Counted from the stretch's first letter, positions 7,755-19,742 are shown. The stretch: DNA of 37,637 nucleotides from Acidimicrobiaceae bacterium (GCA_027449885.1 DAIDKS010000006.1:1-37637); one strand, 5' to 3'. The notes: generated by a model from the sequence alone, not told the origin. A program made the numbers and translations.

Positions 7755-8756
7755 TCACCCGAGCTGGCCCGACGGAGCCATCACCACCTGGTACGTCCGG
7801 GTCGCGGGACGGTGGGGTGAGGAGGGGGCACCGGAGAGGGCCAACGTCAGGGTGTAGCGAGCCCCCGGCACGACGGCGAGGTTGTTCGGGACGAAGCCGT
7901 AGGAGCTCAGCGGACCGAGGGTCGCCGACAGCGTCTGGGACTGCACGGCGCCCCCACCGACGGGTGCGAGCGTCACCGTGAGGCGGACCGGCTGGGTGAC
8001 GTAGGCGTCGTTGCTGGCGCTGATCGCGAGGCGGACCGACGTGACCGGCGGCAGCGAGATGACGCCGGCGGCGGCCGGTAGCGGGGCCGGCTCGACCTCG
8101 ACCGCGGCGATGGAGATCGCCCGGCTGAGCACCAGCGAGGGGGCCGTGGAGAGGGTGGCGACGGCCGCCGACAGGGGGATCGTGGCGACGGCGTCGTCGA
8201 GGGCGTAGAGGTGCACGCGCCCGGGCTCGCGAACCAGCGAGAAGCGGGCTCGCTGCCAGATGGCGGCGGTCGTCTGGAGGGAGGCCTCGGCCGCCGTCCA
8301 GCCCTGGGACGTCGTCGCCGTCGGCGTCCAGGGCAGCTGGAGGGCCGCGGCGACGGTGTCGAGGATCGTCTGGTCGTCGTCGATGCGCTGCTCGATCAGC
8401 TGCACGAACGTCGAGTTGACGCCGTGGGCGAGGACCGGGCGGCGCAGCTGGCTCGCGTCGGTGTAGAGGATCGGGAGGGCGCGGGCGATCTGGAGCAGCC
8501 GGGCCGCGAAGACGGGACGGCTCAGGGACCCCCCGTGACCGATGACGTAGCTCAGCCGTGCGTCGAGGTCGTTCGCCTCCACGATGACGCCGTTCGCCAG
8601 CTGTCCGAAGGTGCGGTTCTCCGAGCGCCGCGGCGAGATCGCCTGGTGGGCGGAGTGCGCGACGTCGCGGGCGAAGGCCAGCACCAGGAGCGTGAGCACC
8701 AGGGCGATGACGACGAGCGTCTGGGTGCGACGACGCTGGGCGCGGGAGCGAGCCAC
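7755..8756 (-). CDS. Membrane-anchored extracytoplasmic protein of unknown function
   Basis: 333 residues, not recognised. A short basic N-terminus (MARSRAQRRRTQ) precedes one membrane helix (about 13-29), giving a type II anchor with the rest outside the membrane. Residues 40-220 are Ala/Leu-rich and mostly helical, with no cysteine. From about 235 to the end the pattern turns to beta strands (VRLAISASNDAYVTQPVRLTVTL, TYTLTLALSGAPSS), reminiscent of an Ig-like domain. A TACTCT box ends 8 bases before the GTG start. It lies between rmuC and citrate synthase on the same strand. A cell-envelope role is plausible but unproven. Confidence 0.7.
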   Translation of the reverse strand: MARSRAQRRRTQTLVVIALVLTLLVLAFARDVAHSAHQAISPRRSENRTFGQLANGVIVEANDLDARLSYVIGHGGSLSRPVFAARLLQIARALPILYTDASQLRRPVLAHGVNSTFVQLIEQRIDDDQTILDTVAAALQLPWTPTATTSQGWTAAEASLQTTAAIWQRARFSLVREPGRVHLYALDDAVATIPLSAAVATLSTAPSLVLSRAISIAAVEVEPAPLPAAAGVISLPPVTSVRLAISASNDAYVTQPVRLTVTLAPVGGGAVQSQTLSATLGPLSSYGFVPNNLAVVPGARYTLTLALSGAPSSPHRPATRTYQVVMAPSGQLG

Positions 8757-8797
8757 GACGGTCCAGAGTACTCACCGGCCTCCCGGGGCCCCCGTCG

Positions 8798-10060
8798 TCA
8801 GTCGCGTTCGTCGTCCTCGCGGGCGGGTAGGGCGTCGAGCCCCCAGCGGGCCGGGTCGATCCCCCGGGGCAGGGTGGTCGCCTCGGCGAGGTCGGGCAGC
8901 GCGTGCGCCACCGAGAGCCCCAGGGCCTCGGCCCGTCGTGCGGCGGGCAGCAGACGCGACTCGAGGGACCCGACCAGCTGGTTGTAGGCGGCGACGCTGC
9001 TGCCGAGCGAGCGGCCCATCGTGACGACGGGCTCGGCCACCGCCCGGATCCGGCCGTGCAGTTCGGAGGCGACCTCGAGGATGCGCTCGGCGTTGAGGGC
9101 GACCCGGTGCTGACGCAGGACGAAGTGCACGCTCCAGAGGAGCGCGAGCAGCGTCGTCGGCCCGCACAGCAGCACGCGACCGTCCGCGGCGTCGGCGTGG
9201 AGCGACGGATCGGCGGCCAGCGCCTCGGCGAGCGCCGCGTCGCTCGGGACGAAGCAGACCACGAAGGCCGGCGAGGGGTCGAGGACCTCCCAGTAGGCCC
9301 GGTCCCGCAGGGTCTTGACGTGGCCGCGCAGCGCTCGCGCGTGCTCGCGGTAGAGCGCCGTGCGGGTCTCCTCGTCCGGCGCGTCGAGCGCCGCCTCGAA
9401 GCGGTCGAAGGGGAACTTGGCGTCGATCGCCAGCTGCGCGTCGGGCAGGGTCACCACGCAGTCGGGTCGACGCAGTCCGCCCTCGCCCTCGGCGGTCACC
9501 TGGAGGCGGTAGTCGATCCCCTCGCTCAGCCCCGAGGCGCTGAGGACGTTCGCCAGCTGCGCCTCCCCCCAGCGACCCCGCTGGCTCGAGCGTCCGAGGA
9601 GCTGGCTGAGCCGGGCCGTCTCGGCCTGGGCCCGCTGCTGGGCGTCGAGCAGGGCCTGAGCCCCGTGCGTGACCTGGGCGAGGGCCCCCGCGTGCTCCTT
9701 GTCGAAGGCCGCCAGGCTGCGCTGGTACTCCTCGAGGAGGGAGCGCAGCGGGGCCAGCGAGGCGTCGAGTCGGGCCTCGCGCTCGGCCTGGACCTGCCCC
9801 TGGATCGAGGTCAGGTGCTCGAGGGCCCCGGTGAGCACGCGATGCGAGAGTCCCTCGAAGCGGGCCTCGGCCTCCTCGGCGCTGACGCGCAGCGCCGCGA
9901 GCTCGGCCTCCCGGCCCGCCAGGCTCTCGCGGGCCGTGGCGAGTGACTCGAGCGCCGCCATCGTCTCGTTGCGCTGCGCCGCGAGGCGTCGTCCGACGAT
10001 CGCGCCCGCGAGCACGCCCCCGACGACGAGTCCCACCAGTCCCATCAGCCACGCGACCAT
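8798..10060 (-). CDS. rmuC: DNA recombination protein RmuC
   Basis: 420 residues. An N-terminal hydrophobic anchor (about 1-24) is followed by a long coiled coil rich in Ala, Glu and Arg (30-160) and then the RmuC domain. Its nuclease-like core includes RGRWGEAQLANVL, DYRLQ, RRPDCVVTLPDAQLAIDAKFPFDRF and VVCFVPSD; the D...DAK pattern fits the PD-(D/E)XK type. RmuC limits recombination at inverted repeats, with a mechanism still unclear. I start at the ATG 10060, since GGGAGG lies 5 bases in front; the GTG two codons earlier overlaps that ribosome binding site. TAGCGT upstream implies a short leader. The gene diverges from phoU. Confidence 0.9.
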   Translation of the reverse strand: MVAWLMGLVGLVVGGVLAGAIVGRRLAAQRNETMAALESLATARESLAGREAELAALRVSAEEAEARFEGLSHRVLTGALEHLTSIQGQVQAEREARLDASLAPLRSLLEEYQRSLAAFDKEHAGALAQVTHGAQALLDAQQRAQAETARLSQLLGRSSQRGRWGEAQLANVLSASGLSEGIDYRLQVTAEGEGGLRRPDCVVTLPDAQLAIDAKFPFDRFEAALDAPDEETRTALYREHARALRGHVKTLRDRAYWEVLDPSPAFVVCFVPSDAALAEALAADPSLHADAADGRVLLCGPTTLLALLWSVHFVLRQHRVALNAERILEVASELHGRIRAVAEPVVTMGRSLGSSVAAYNQLVGSLESRLLPAARRAEALGLSVAHALPDLAEATTLPRGIDPARWGLDALPAREDDERD

Positions 10061-10106
10061 GTCCACCTCCCTGCGGGCACGCTAGGCCAGGGCTGTCACA
10101 CCTCGG

Positions 10107-10112
10107 TAGCCT
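10107..10112 (+). promoter_or_regulatory. -10 box in front of phoU
   Basis: TAGCCT ends 8 bases before the phoU ATG, leaving almost no leader. It faces away from the rmuC promoter in a 60-base divergent region. Confidence 0.45.
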
Positions 10113-10120
10113 GAGAACCG

Positions 10121-11826
<1,706 letters not shown>

Positions 11827-11845
11827 ACGGGACGGGAAAGTCTGC

Positions 11846-13069
11846 CTAGGACGCGCGAGCGTCGAGTCCGAAGGCCGTGTGCAGCGCCCGCACCGACTCC
11901 GCGACACGGTCGGCCCGCACCACGCACGAGATGCGAATCGAGCTCGTCGAGATCATCTCGATGTTGATCCCGAGGTGGGACAGCGTCTCGAACATGAGCG
12001 CGGTGACGCCGGGGCTCGACTTCATGCCCGCACCGACGATGGTGACTCGTCCGATGCCGTCGTCGGTCGTGACCTCCGCCGCGCCGATCTCCTCGCGCAC
12101 GCTCTCGCAGGCGGCGCTCGCCGCGGCGAGGTCCGTCTTCGCCACGGTGAAGGAGATGTCCGTCAGGCCCCGAGCGCTCGTGTTCTGGACGATCATGTCG
12201 ACGTTGATGCTGCGGTCGGCCAGGGCGCGGAAGAGCTGGGCGGCGACTCCGGGGTGGTCCGGGACGCCGGCGACGGTGATCTTGGCCTCGGAGGTGTCGT
12301 CCGTCACGGCCGACACGACGGCTTCTTCCATGGTGGGGTCCTCCTCCACGATCCAGGTTCCCGGCTCCCAGGTGAAGCTGGAGCGAACGTGCAGCGGCAC
12401 CCCGTGGCGTCGCGCGAACTCGACCGAGCGCAGCATGAGGACACGGCCACCGGTCGCCGCCATCTCGAGCATCTCGTCGAAGGAGACCTTGGGCAGGCGG
12501 CGCGCGACCTTGACGACGCGAGGATCGGCCGAGAAGACGCCGGTGACGTCCGTGTAGATCTCGCAGACGTCGGCCGAGAGCGCCGCCGCCAGGGCCACGG
12601 CCGTGACGTCGGATCCGCCGCGCCCGAGGGTGGTGATGTCGTGCTCGGTGGAGACGCCCTGGAAGCCCGCGACGACGGGGACGAGCCCCTTCGCCAGGGC
12701 TTCGCGGACGCGGTCGGGCCGCATCTCGAGGATCTTCGCCTTGGTGTGATCGGTGTCGGTGATGATCCCCGCCTGGGATCCCGTGAAGGAGGCGGACTCG
12801 ACCCCGAGGGCCGCCAAGGCCATGGAGACGAGGGCGACCGAGATGCGCTCACCGGCGGTCAGGAGCATGTCGAGCTCGCGGGGCGGGCGCAGTGGCGAGA
12901 CGTCGTTCGCCAGGTGGATCAGGTCGTCGGTGAACTTCCCCATGGCCGACACGACGACGACCACGTCGTCGCCCGCCGCGCGGGTCCGGGCGACGTGGTC
13001 GGCCACCGCGCGGATGCGCTCGGCGTCGCCGACGGACGTGCCACCGTACTTCTGAACCACGAGAGCCAC
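11846..13069 (-). CDS. lysC: Aspartate kinase
   Basis: 407 residues. The N-terminal kinase domain has [12 protein letters not shown] (residues 5-16) and phosphorylates aspartate, the first step towards lysine, threonine and methionine. [15 protein letters not shown] and the following EIYTDVTGV are standard substrate-loop motifs. Two C-terminal ACT domains (from about 265) carry feedback control by lysine and/or threonine, as in actinobacterial aspartokinases. Those enzymes often have an internal start producing a separate beta subunit from the ACT half; I did not locate one. The start is a GTG, preceded at 6 bases by TAGTTT, so the mRNA is probably leaderless. asd follows. Confidence 0.95.
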   Translation of the reverse strand: MALVVQKYGGTSVGDAERIRAVADHVARTRAAGDDVVVVVSAMGKFTDDLIHLANDVSPLRPPRELDMLLTAGERISVALVSMALAALGVESASFTGSQAGIITDTDHTKAKILEMRPDRVREALAKGLVPVVAGFQGVSTEHDITTLGRGGSDVTAVALAAALSADVCEIYTDVTGVFSADPRVVKVARRLPKVSFDEMLEMAATGGRVLMLRSVEFARRHGVPLHVRSSFTWEPGTWIVEEDPTMEEAVVSAVTDDTSEAKITVAGVPDHPGVAAQLFRALADRSINVDMIVQNTSARGLTDISFTVAKTDLAAASAACESVREEIGAAEVTTDDGIGRVTIVGAGMKSSPGVTALMFETLSHLGINIEMISTSSIRISCVVRADRVAESVRALHTAFGLDARAS

Positions 13070-13075
13070 GGCTCC

Positions 13076-13081
13076 AAACTA
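13076..13081 (-). promoter_or_regulatory. -10 box of a leaderless lysC transcript
   Basis: TAGTTT (13081-13076, minus strand), then GGAGCC, then the GTG at 13069. The purine-rich spacer is too close to the start to act as a ribosome binding site. Confidence 0.55.
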
Positions 13082-13113
13082 CCTGAGCGCCGGGGGGATC
13101 CTCGGCGGACCAG

Positions 13114-13119
13114 TAATGT
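13114..13119 (+). promoter_or_regulatory. -10 box of the cyclophilin pair
   Basis: TAATGT ends exactly 6 bases before the ATG at 13126. It is divergent from the lysC box 32 bases away. Confidence 0.55.
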
Positions 13120-13125
13120 CGCACC

Positions 13126-13977
13126 ATGGCAACTTCCAAGCGCGAGCGCCAGAAGGCGGCCCGACGGGCCAAACTCGAGGCGGAGCAGCGGGCGGCCCGA
13201 CGGCGTGCGACGGTGCGCCGCGGCGTGATCATCGGCGTCGTGGCGATCGTCATCGTGGTGAGTGCGGCACTGCTCTTCACCGGACACTCGAAGGGCCCGT
13301 CCACCACGACGACGACGACGGCAGCGGCCTCGGCGACCACGACGACGGCCCCGGCGACCACGACGACCGTCAAGGTGAGCGGCGAGACCCAGGCCCAGGC
13401 GAACGCCATCGCCGTGAAGGCCGGCTGCCCGGCGTCGACCAGCACGCGGGTGAACACCCTGTCGTGGTCGAGTGCTCCGCCGATGACCATCTCCGCGACC
13501 GGCTCGTACTACGCGCACGTCGCGACGACGGCCGGCGACTTCGTCATTCGCCTGGACCCGGCGGCGGCACCCCAGACGGTCAACAACTTCGTCTTCCTCG
13601 CCGAGCACAAGTACTACAACTGCGTGATCTTCCACCGCGTCATCCCCGGCTTCGTCGTCCAGGGCGGCGACCCCACGGGGACGGGAACGGGCGGGCCGGG
13701 CTACACGATCGCCGACGAGTACCCGAAGGCCGGGAACCCGACCTACCCCCTCTACTCCGTCGCGATGGCCAACACGGGCCAGCCGCACTCGGGCGGGAGC
13801 CAGTTCTTCATCGTCACCGGGGCCTCGGGGGAGTCGCTGCCCAACTCGTACTCCCTCTTCGGCCAGGTGATCAGCGGACAGAAGGTGGTCATGGCAATCA
13901 ACAACGCGGGCTCCGCCTCCGGCACCCCGGTGGTCGTCCACCGGATGCTGTCGGTCTCGATCACGAGCGCCCCATGA
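13126..13977 (+). CDS. Membrane-anchored cyclophilin-type peptidyl-prolyl isomerase
   Basis: 283 residues. A highly basic N-terminus (KRERQKAARRAKLEAEQRAARRR) precedes one membrane helix (about 33-52), then a low-complexity Thr/Ala/Ser linker (about 58-82, mostly ACG codons), then a cyclophilin domain (about 105-283) placed outside the membrane. Active-site motifs are FHRVIPGFVVQGGDPTGTGTG and GSQFFIVTG. It would catalyse cis-trans isomerisation of prolyl bonds in exported proteins. The stop codon overlaps the next ATG (ATGA), coupling it to a soluble paralogue. Confidence 0.93.
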   Translation: MATSKRERQKAARRAKLEAEQRAARRRATVRRGVIIGVVAIVIVVSAALLFTGHSKGPSTTTTTTAAASATTTTAPATTTTVKVSGETQAQANAIAVKAGCPASTSTRVNTLSWSSAPPMTISATGSYYAHVATTAGDFVIRLDPAAAPQTVNNFVFLAEHKYYNCVIFHRVIPGFVVQGGDPTGTGTGGPGYTIADEYPKAGNPTYPLYSVAMANTGQPHSGGSQFFIVTGASGESLPNSYSLFGQVISGQKVVMAINNAGSASGTPVVVHRMLSVSITSAP

Positions 13978-14522
13978 GCCTCGTCCCCAACCCCGACGGC
14001 TCGAGCGAGCGCCGCCAGCACTTCGACGCGGCCCCGCCGATGATCATCGACCCGCAGCGCACCTACTCGGCGACCATGGTGACCTCGAAGGGCACGATGG
14101 AGATCGTGCTCGACCCGCTGGCGGCGCCCGTCACGGTCAACAGCTTCGTCTACCTGGCACGCTTCCACTACTTCGACGGGATCGTCTTCCACCGGGTCAT
14201 CCCGGGCTTCGTCCTCCAGGGGGGCGACCCCACGGGGACCGGCACGGGCGGGCCCGGCTACCGCTTCGCGGACGAGCTCCCGAAGCCCGGGCGCTACGAG
14301 CTGGGCTCCCTCGCGATGGCCAACGCGGGTCCCCACACGAACGGATCCCAGTTCTTCGTGATCTCCGGTCCCGACGGCGTCCGCCTGCCCCCGCTCTACT
14401 CGCTGTTCGGCAAGGTCGTGAAGGGGCTCGACGTGGTCGCCGCGATCGACGCCGTCGGCACCCGGTCGGGTCAGCCGACGGAACGCGTGGTCATCGAGTC
14501 GGTGACGATCACCGAGTCGTAG
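13974..14522 (+). CDS. Cytosolic cyclophilin-type peptidyl-prolyl isomerase
   Basis: 182 residues with no signal or anchor. The cyclophilin core is complete: FHRVIPGFVLQGGDPTGTGTG, ANAGPHTNGSQFFVISG and LFGKVVKGLDVV. It is the cytosolic counterpart of the anchored enzyme just upstream, and the two share long near-identical stretches, so they look like a tandem duplication that split by cell compartment. The start ATG overlaps the previous stop (ATGA), which implies translational coupling. The 3' end overlaps the convergent gene by 14 bases. Confidence 0.93.
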   Translation: MSLVPNPDGSSERRQHFDAAPPMIIDPQRTYSATMVTSKGTMEIVLDPLAAPVTVNSFVYLARFHYFDGIVFHRVIPGFVLQGGDPTGTGTGGPGYRFADELPKPGRYELGSLAMANAGPHTNGSQFFVISGPDGVRLPPLYSLFGKVVKGLDVVAAIDAVGTRSGQPTERVVIESVTITES

Positions 14523-15126
14523 GGGTCGGCGGGTCCTCGTCGCCGAGCAGGGCGACCGAGCCCGCGACGACCCTCCAGCGCCCCCCGTCCTCGGCGACCA
14601 CGCCGTCGTCACCGAGGACGATGAGGGTGTCGCGAGGTCCGAGGAGACGGCGCGTGCGCCGCAGCTGGTCCTCCCCCGCGGGGCGCGTGATCACCGCACC
14701 GCGGCGCCAGCCCAGCCCGATGGTGGGGGCGCCGCCGCGCGGGTCGACCATCGTCTCGCCGAGCACGGTCGCCACCTCGCCGATCGCGAGGAGGGGGACC
14801 TCGGCGAGGGCCCGGCCCACCGCCGAGTCGCGCCACACCTGGCGCGCGTGGAGCGCCGAGCCGGGGGCGAGGACCGCCAGGTCGCACCGGGCGATCCGCG
14901 CCGCGAGAGCCTCGTCGGCGCTGGCCCGCCGGTCCGCGACGGCGAGGACCTCGAGCACGAACCCGAGCTCCGCGAGAGGGGCCGCCAGCTGGTCGATCGC
15001 GCGGTCGATGCCCGTGTAGACGGCCGCCGTCCCCACCACCACCGCGTCGCGCGCGTCGCCGACTCCCGCCGCGGCGAGGTCGAGCCCCGCGAGTGGCGCG
15101 AGCGAGCCGAGGACCACCGTCGTCAC
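14509..15126 (-). CDS. Type 1 glutamine amidotransferase/peptidase S51-like protein, probably inactive
   Basis: 205 residues, only tentatively placed. The order of elements resembles cyanophycinase and dipeptidase E (peptidase S51): an opening strand, a TAAVYTGIDRAIDQLAAPLAELGF helix, then the LAVLAPGSALHARQVW turn (residues 84-98), where the family has a Gly-rich loop before the active site. The next strand, where the nucleophilic Ser would sit (GxSAG), reads LLAIGEVATVLGE, with no Ser or Cys. A peptidase reaction is therefore unlikely and a binding role is possible. A CAGACT box lies 6 bases before the GTG start. The adjacent divergent gene is the hydroxyacyl-CoA dehydrogenase. Confidence 0.6.
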   Translation of the reverse strand: MTTVVLGSLAPLAGLDLAAAGVGDARDAVVVGTAAVYTGIDRAIDQLAAPLAELGFVLEVLAVADRRASADEALAARIARCDLAVLAPGSALHARQVWRDSAVGRALAEVPLLAIGEVATVLGETMVDPRGGAPTIGLGWRRGAVITRPAGEDQLRRTRRLLGPRDTLIVLGDDGVVAEDGGRWRVVAGSVALLGDEDPPTPTTR

Positions 15127-15159
15127 CGAGGCAGTCTGTCACCCCCGGAGCGACCCGGT

Positions 15160-15165
15160 TACTAT
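15160..15165 (+). promoter_or_regulatory. -10 box of the dehydrogenase-mutase operon
   Basis: TACTAT ends exactly 6 bases before the ATG at 15172; CTGTCA lies 18 bases further upstream (15136-15141). It predicts a leaderless transcript for the two-gene operon. Confidence 0.6.
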
Positions 15166-15171
15166 CCGCCC

Positions 15172-16029
15172 ATGGAGTTCCCCGTCGTCGGCGTCCTCGG
15201 TTCGGGCATCATGGGCAGCGGCATCGCCGAGGTGGTGGCGGCGAGCGGACGATCGGTCGTCGTGCGCTCGCGTAGCGAGTCCGCGGCCGCCTCCCTCCTC
15301 GCCGGGCTCGACGCCTCCCTCGCCCGCCAGGTGGAGCGAGGTCGCCGAACCGCCGACGAGGCCCGGGAGCTGCGGGCGCGCGTGCGCGCCACGACCGCGC
15401 TCGAGGACCTGGCGGAGTGCCACCTCGTGATCGAGTCGGTCGTCGAGGACCTGGACGTGAAGCGGGTCCTCTTCCACGAGCTGGACGAGGCCGTTCGCCC
15501 CGACGCGGTCCTCGCCACGAACACCTCGACCCTGCCGGTCATCGAGCTCGCCATGGAGACGGGCCGCCCCGACCGGGTCTGCGGCATCCACTTCTTCAAC
15601 CCGGCCCCGGCGATGAGCCTCGTCGAGGTGGTCCGCCCGCTCCCGGCGAGCGACGCCACGATCGAGGGGGTCGTCGCCTTCGTGACCCACTGCGGCAAGG
15701 AGGCCGTCGTCGTGAAGGACCAGGCCGGCTTCGTGGTGAACGCCCTGCTCTTCCCCTACCTCAACGATGCGGTCCGCCTCCTCGAGCAGGGCGTCGCCAC
15801 GATGGAGGGGATCGACGCGGCGATGCGGGGAGGCTGCGGCTTCCCGATGGGCCCCTTCGCCCTCCTCGACCTGGTCGGCCTGGACACCTCGCTCGCGATC
15901 CTCGAGGCCCTGCACCGCGAGTTCGCCGAGCCCCGCTACTCCCCGGCCCCCACCCTGCGCCGCATGGTCACGGCGGGACGACTCGGTCGCAAGGCCGGCC
16001 GCGGCTTCTACGAGTACCCAGGACGATGA
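15172..16029 (+). CDS. 3-hydroxyacyl-CoA dehydrogenase (3-hydroxybutyryl-CoA type)
   Basis: 285 residues, the stand-alone dehydrogenase form used for short-chain substrates. The NAD-binding motif is VLGSGIMGSGIAEVVA. The catalytic pair is H140 (GIHFFNPAP) and E152 (SLVEVV), with N190 in FVVNALLFPYLNDA. It would interconvert acetoacetyl-CoA and 3-hydroxybutyryl-CoA, or oxidise other 3-hydroxyacyl-CoAs in beta-oxidation. Its stop codon overlaps the ATG of the B12-dependent mutase (ATGA), and a crotonyl-CoA carboxylase/reductase lies close by, so a role in the ethylmalonyl-CoA pathway is likely. No fused crotonase domain is present and none is encoded in the window. Confidence 0.9.
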   Translation: MEFPVVGVLGSGIMGSGIAEVVAASGRSVVVRSRSESAAASLLAGLDASLARQVERGRRTADEARELRARVRATTALEDLAECHLVIESVVEDLDVKRVLFHELDEAVRPDAVLATNTSTLPVIELAMETGRPDRVCGIHFFNPAPAMSLVEVVRPLPASDATIEGVVAFVTHCGKEAVVVKDQAGFVVNALLFPYLNDAVRLLEQGVATMEGIDAAMRGGCGFPMGPFALLDLVGLDTSLAILEALHREFAEPRYSPAPTLRRMVTAGRLGRKAGRGFYEYPGR

Positions 16030-17990
16030 GCGAGCACGCCCGCCCCTGGGTCATGCGGACCTACTCCGGCCACTCGAGTGCCCGCGCGTCGAACGAGCTC
16101 TTCCGCACCAACCTGGCGAAGGGCCAGACCGGGCTCTCCATCGCCTTCGACCTGCCGACCCAGACGGGATACGACCCCGACGACCCGGCCGCCGCCGGCG
16201 AGGTGGGCAAGGTCGGCGTGCCCGTCGCCCACCTCGGTCACATGCGTCAGCTGCTCGACGGCCTGCCCCTCGAGGAGATGAACACCTCGATGACGATCAA
16301 CGCGACCGCGGCCTGGCTGTGGGCGCTCTACCTCGCCCTCGCCGAGGAGCGCGACGTCGACCCGGCCCGGCTGGCCGGCACCACGCAGAACGACATCGTG
16401 AAGGAGTACCTGAGCCGCGGCACCTACATCTTCGGCCCGGCCGCCTCACGACGCCTGATCGTCGACATGATCGCCTACGGCGTCGAGCACGTGCCGCGGT
16501 GGAACCCCATCAACGTCTGCTCGTACCACCTCCAAGAGGCGGGGGCGACCCCGGTCCAGGAGATCGCCTACGCCCTGGCGACGGCCATCGACGTCCTCGA
16601 CGCCGTGCGCGACTCGGGCAAGGTCGCCCCGTCGCGCATGCCCTCGGTGGTGGGGCGCATCTCGTTCTTCCTGAACGCCGGGGTCCGGTTCGTGGAGGAG
16701 ATCGCCAAGGTGCGCACCTTCACCGCGATGTGGGACGAGATCTGCCGCACCCGCTACGGGGTCGAGGACCCGGCGCTGCGCCGGTTCCGCTACGGCGTCC
16801 AGGTCAACTCCCTCGGGCTGACCGAGCAGCAGCCCGAGAACAACGTGGGCCGCATCGTGCTCGAGATGCTCGGCGTCACCCTCTCGGCCGACGCGCGGGC
16901 CCGGGCCGTCCAGCTCCCGGCCTGGAACGAGGCCCTCGGCCTACCGCGCCCCTTCGACCAGCAGTGGAGCCTGCGGCTCCAGCAGATCCTCGCCTTCGAG
17001 AGCGACCTCCTGGAGTACCCCGACCTCTTCGCGGGCTCGACGGTGATGACGGCGAAGGTCGAGGAGCTGACGCGCGCGGCGGGCGCCGAGCTGGACGAGG
17101 TGCTGTCGATGGGCGGCGCCTTCGCCGCCGTCGAGGAGCTGAAGGCCCGCCTGGTCGCGAGCCAGACCGCCCGCGTCGCGCGCATCGAGTCGGGCGAGCA
17201 GGTCGTCGTGGGCGTCAACCGCTTCACCGAGAGCGAGCCCTCGCCCCTCACGGCCGACCTGCCCCGCGCGATCCAGACGGTCGATCCGGCGGTCGAGCGC
17301 GAGATGGTCGCCGACGTGCGGGCCTGGCGGGCCGCGCGCGACGAGACGGCGGTGCGCCGGGCGCTCGCCGAGCTGGCTCGCGTCGTCACGAGCGAGGACC
17401 CCGCCGACAACGTGATGACGCCGAGCCTGGCCCTCGCGCGCGCGGGCGGGACCACGGGCGAGTGGGCGGCCTGCCTGCGGGCGGCCGTCGGCGAGTACCG
17501 GGCCCCCACCGGCGTGCGCGGGGCCCCGAGTCGACGCGCGGAGGACTTCGCCGACCTCGTGGACCGGTCCCGGTCCCTCGCGGCCCGACGCGGGAACCCG
17601 CCCAAGATCCTCGTCGCGAAGCCCGGGCTCGACGGCCACTCGAACGGCGCCGAGCAGATCGCCGTCGCGGCGCGCGACGCCGGGTTCGAGGTCGTGTACC
17701 AGGGCATCCGCGTCGCACCCGACGAGGTCGTGGCGACCGCCCGGGACGAGGACGTGGACGTCGTGGGGATCTCGCTGCTCTCGGGATCGCACCTCGCGCT
17801 GGTGCCCCGCATCCTCGAGGGGTTGGCCGACGCCGGGGTGCGCGCTCGGGTGGTCGTCGGCGGGATCATCCCGGAGGCCGACGCCGCGGCCCTGTACTCC
17901 GCCGGTGTCGCGCGCGTCTACACGCCGAAGGACTACTCGCTCCACGCGATCATGTCCGACCTGCTGGACCTCGCGGAGGTCGAGGGTTAG
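16026..17990 (+). CDS. ecm: B12-dependent acyl-CoA mutase, ethylmalonyl-CoA mutase/MeaA type
   Basis: 654 residues in one chain. A (beta/alpha)8 substrate domain (about 1-520) is followed by a cobalamin-binding domain (about 525-654) with D536-G-H538-S-N-G541, the base-off DxHxxG signature whose His ligates cobalt. The opening RPWVMRTYSGHSSARASNELFRTNLAKGQTG and especially FDLPTQTGYD match ethylmalonyl-CoA mutase and MeaA; methylmalonyl-CoA mutase has FDLATHRGYD. The expected reaction is ethylmalonyl-CoA to methylsuccinyl-CoA, the step after Ccr. Isobutyryl-CoA-mutase-like use is the main alternative. It is translationally coupled to the upstream dehydrogenase and overlaps the convergent small gene by 4 bases. 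Confidence 0.85.
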   Translation: MSEHARPWVMRTYSGHSSARASNELFRTNLAKGQTGLSIAFDLPTQTGYDPDDPAAAGEVGKVGVPVAHLGHMRQLLDGLPLEEMNTSMTINATAAWLWALYLALAEERDVDPARLAGTTQNDIVKEYLSRGTYIFGPAASRRLIVDMIAYGVEHVPRWNPINVCSYHLQEAGATPVQEIAYALATAIDVLDAVRDSGKVAPSRMPSVVGRISFFLNAGVRFVEEIAKVRTFTAMWDEICRTRYGVEDPALRRFRYGVQVNSLGLTEQQPENNVGRIVLEMLGVTLSADARARAVQLPAWNEALGLPRPFDQQWSLRLQQILAFESDLLEYPDLFAGSTVMTAKVEELTRAAGAELDEVLSMGGAFAAVEELKARLVASQTARVARIESGEQVVVGVNRFTESEPSPLTADLPRAIQTVDPAVEREMVADVRAWRAARDETAVRRALAELARVVTSEDPADNVMTPSLALARAGGTTGEWAACLRAAVGEYRAPTGVRGAPSRRAEDFADLVDRSRSLAARRGNPPKILVAKPGLDGHSNGAEQIAVAARDAGFEVVYQGIRVAPDEVVATARDEDVDVVGISLLSGSHLALVPRILEGLADAGVRARVVVGGIIPEADAAALYSAGVARVYTPKDYSLHAIMSDLLDLAEVEG

Positions 17991-18171
17991 CGCGTCACCG
18001 TCGGACGGCGGTCGGCCAGGGGGCCCCGCGCGTACCAGCGTCCCGAGAAGCGCCAGGCCGGGGTCGCGTCGACCGGGGCGGCGACGGGGGCCGCGGAAAG
18101 GCTCAGCCGCACCGCGGCCGTCACCACGGCGACCTCGAACGGCGAGGGGCCGGGCCGTGGTGGGAGGCCGC

Positions 18172-18175
<4 letters not shown>
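17987..18175 (-). CDS. Candidate acyl-CoA carboxylase epsilon subunit
   Basis: 62 residues. Actinobacterial acyl-CoA carboxylases often have a very small, poorly conserved epsilon subunit encoded directly behind the beta subunit. This ORF fits by position (GTG overlapping the pccB stop as GTGA), by length, by a short Ala/Val-rich helix (FEVAVVTAAVRLSLSAA) and by a C-terminal WRFSGRW that recalls the Trp/Ser-Gly ending of epsilon proteins. The sequence alone would not identify it. It would stabilise the alpha-beta complex. The 3' end overlaps the convergent mutase gene by 4 bases. Confidence 0.5.
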
Positions 18176-19728
<1,553 letters not shown>

Positions 19729-19736
19729 AGCAGGTC

Positions 19737-19742
19737 AGGCTA
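19737..19742 (-). promoter_or_regulatory. -10 box in front of pccB
   Basis: TAGCCT (19742-19737, minus strand) ends 8 bases before the ATG at 19728. No ribosome binding site is visible, so an internal promoter in the ccr operon is plausible. Confidence 0.4.

Noticed and set aside
7699..8775. N-terminal extension of citrate synthase giving a 782-residue protein
   Set aside because: The extension overlaps the unknown gene in another frame, and the ribosome binding site supports the GTG at 7698.
13300..13372. ACG-rich repeat resembling a microsatellite
   Set aside because: It encodes the Thr-rich linker of the anchored cyclophilin; a low-complexity coding stretch, not an independent repeat.
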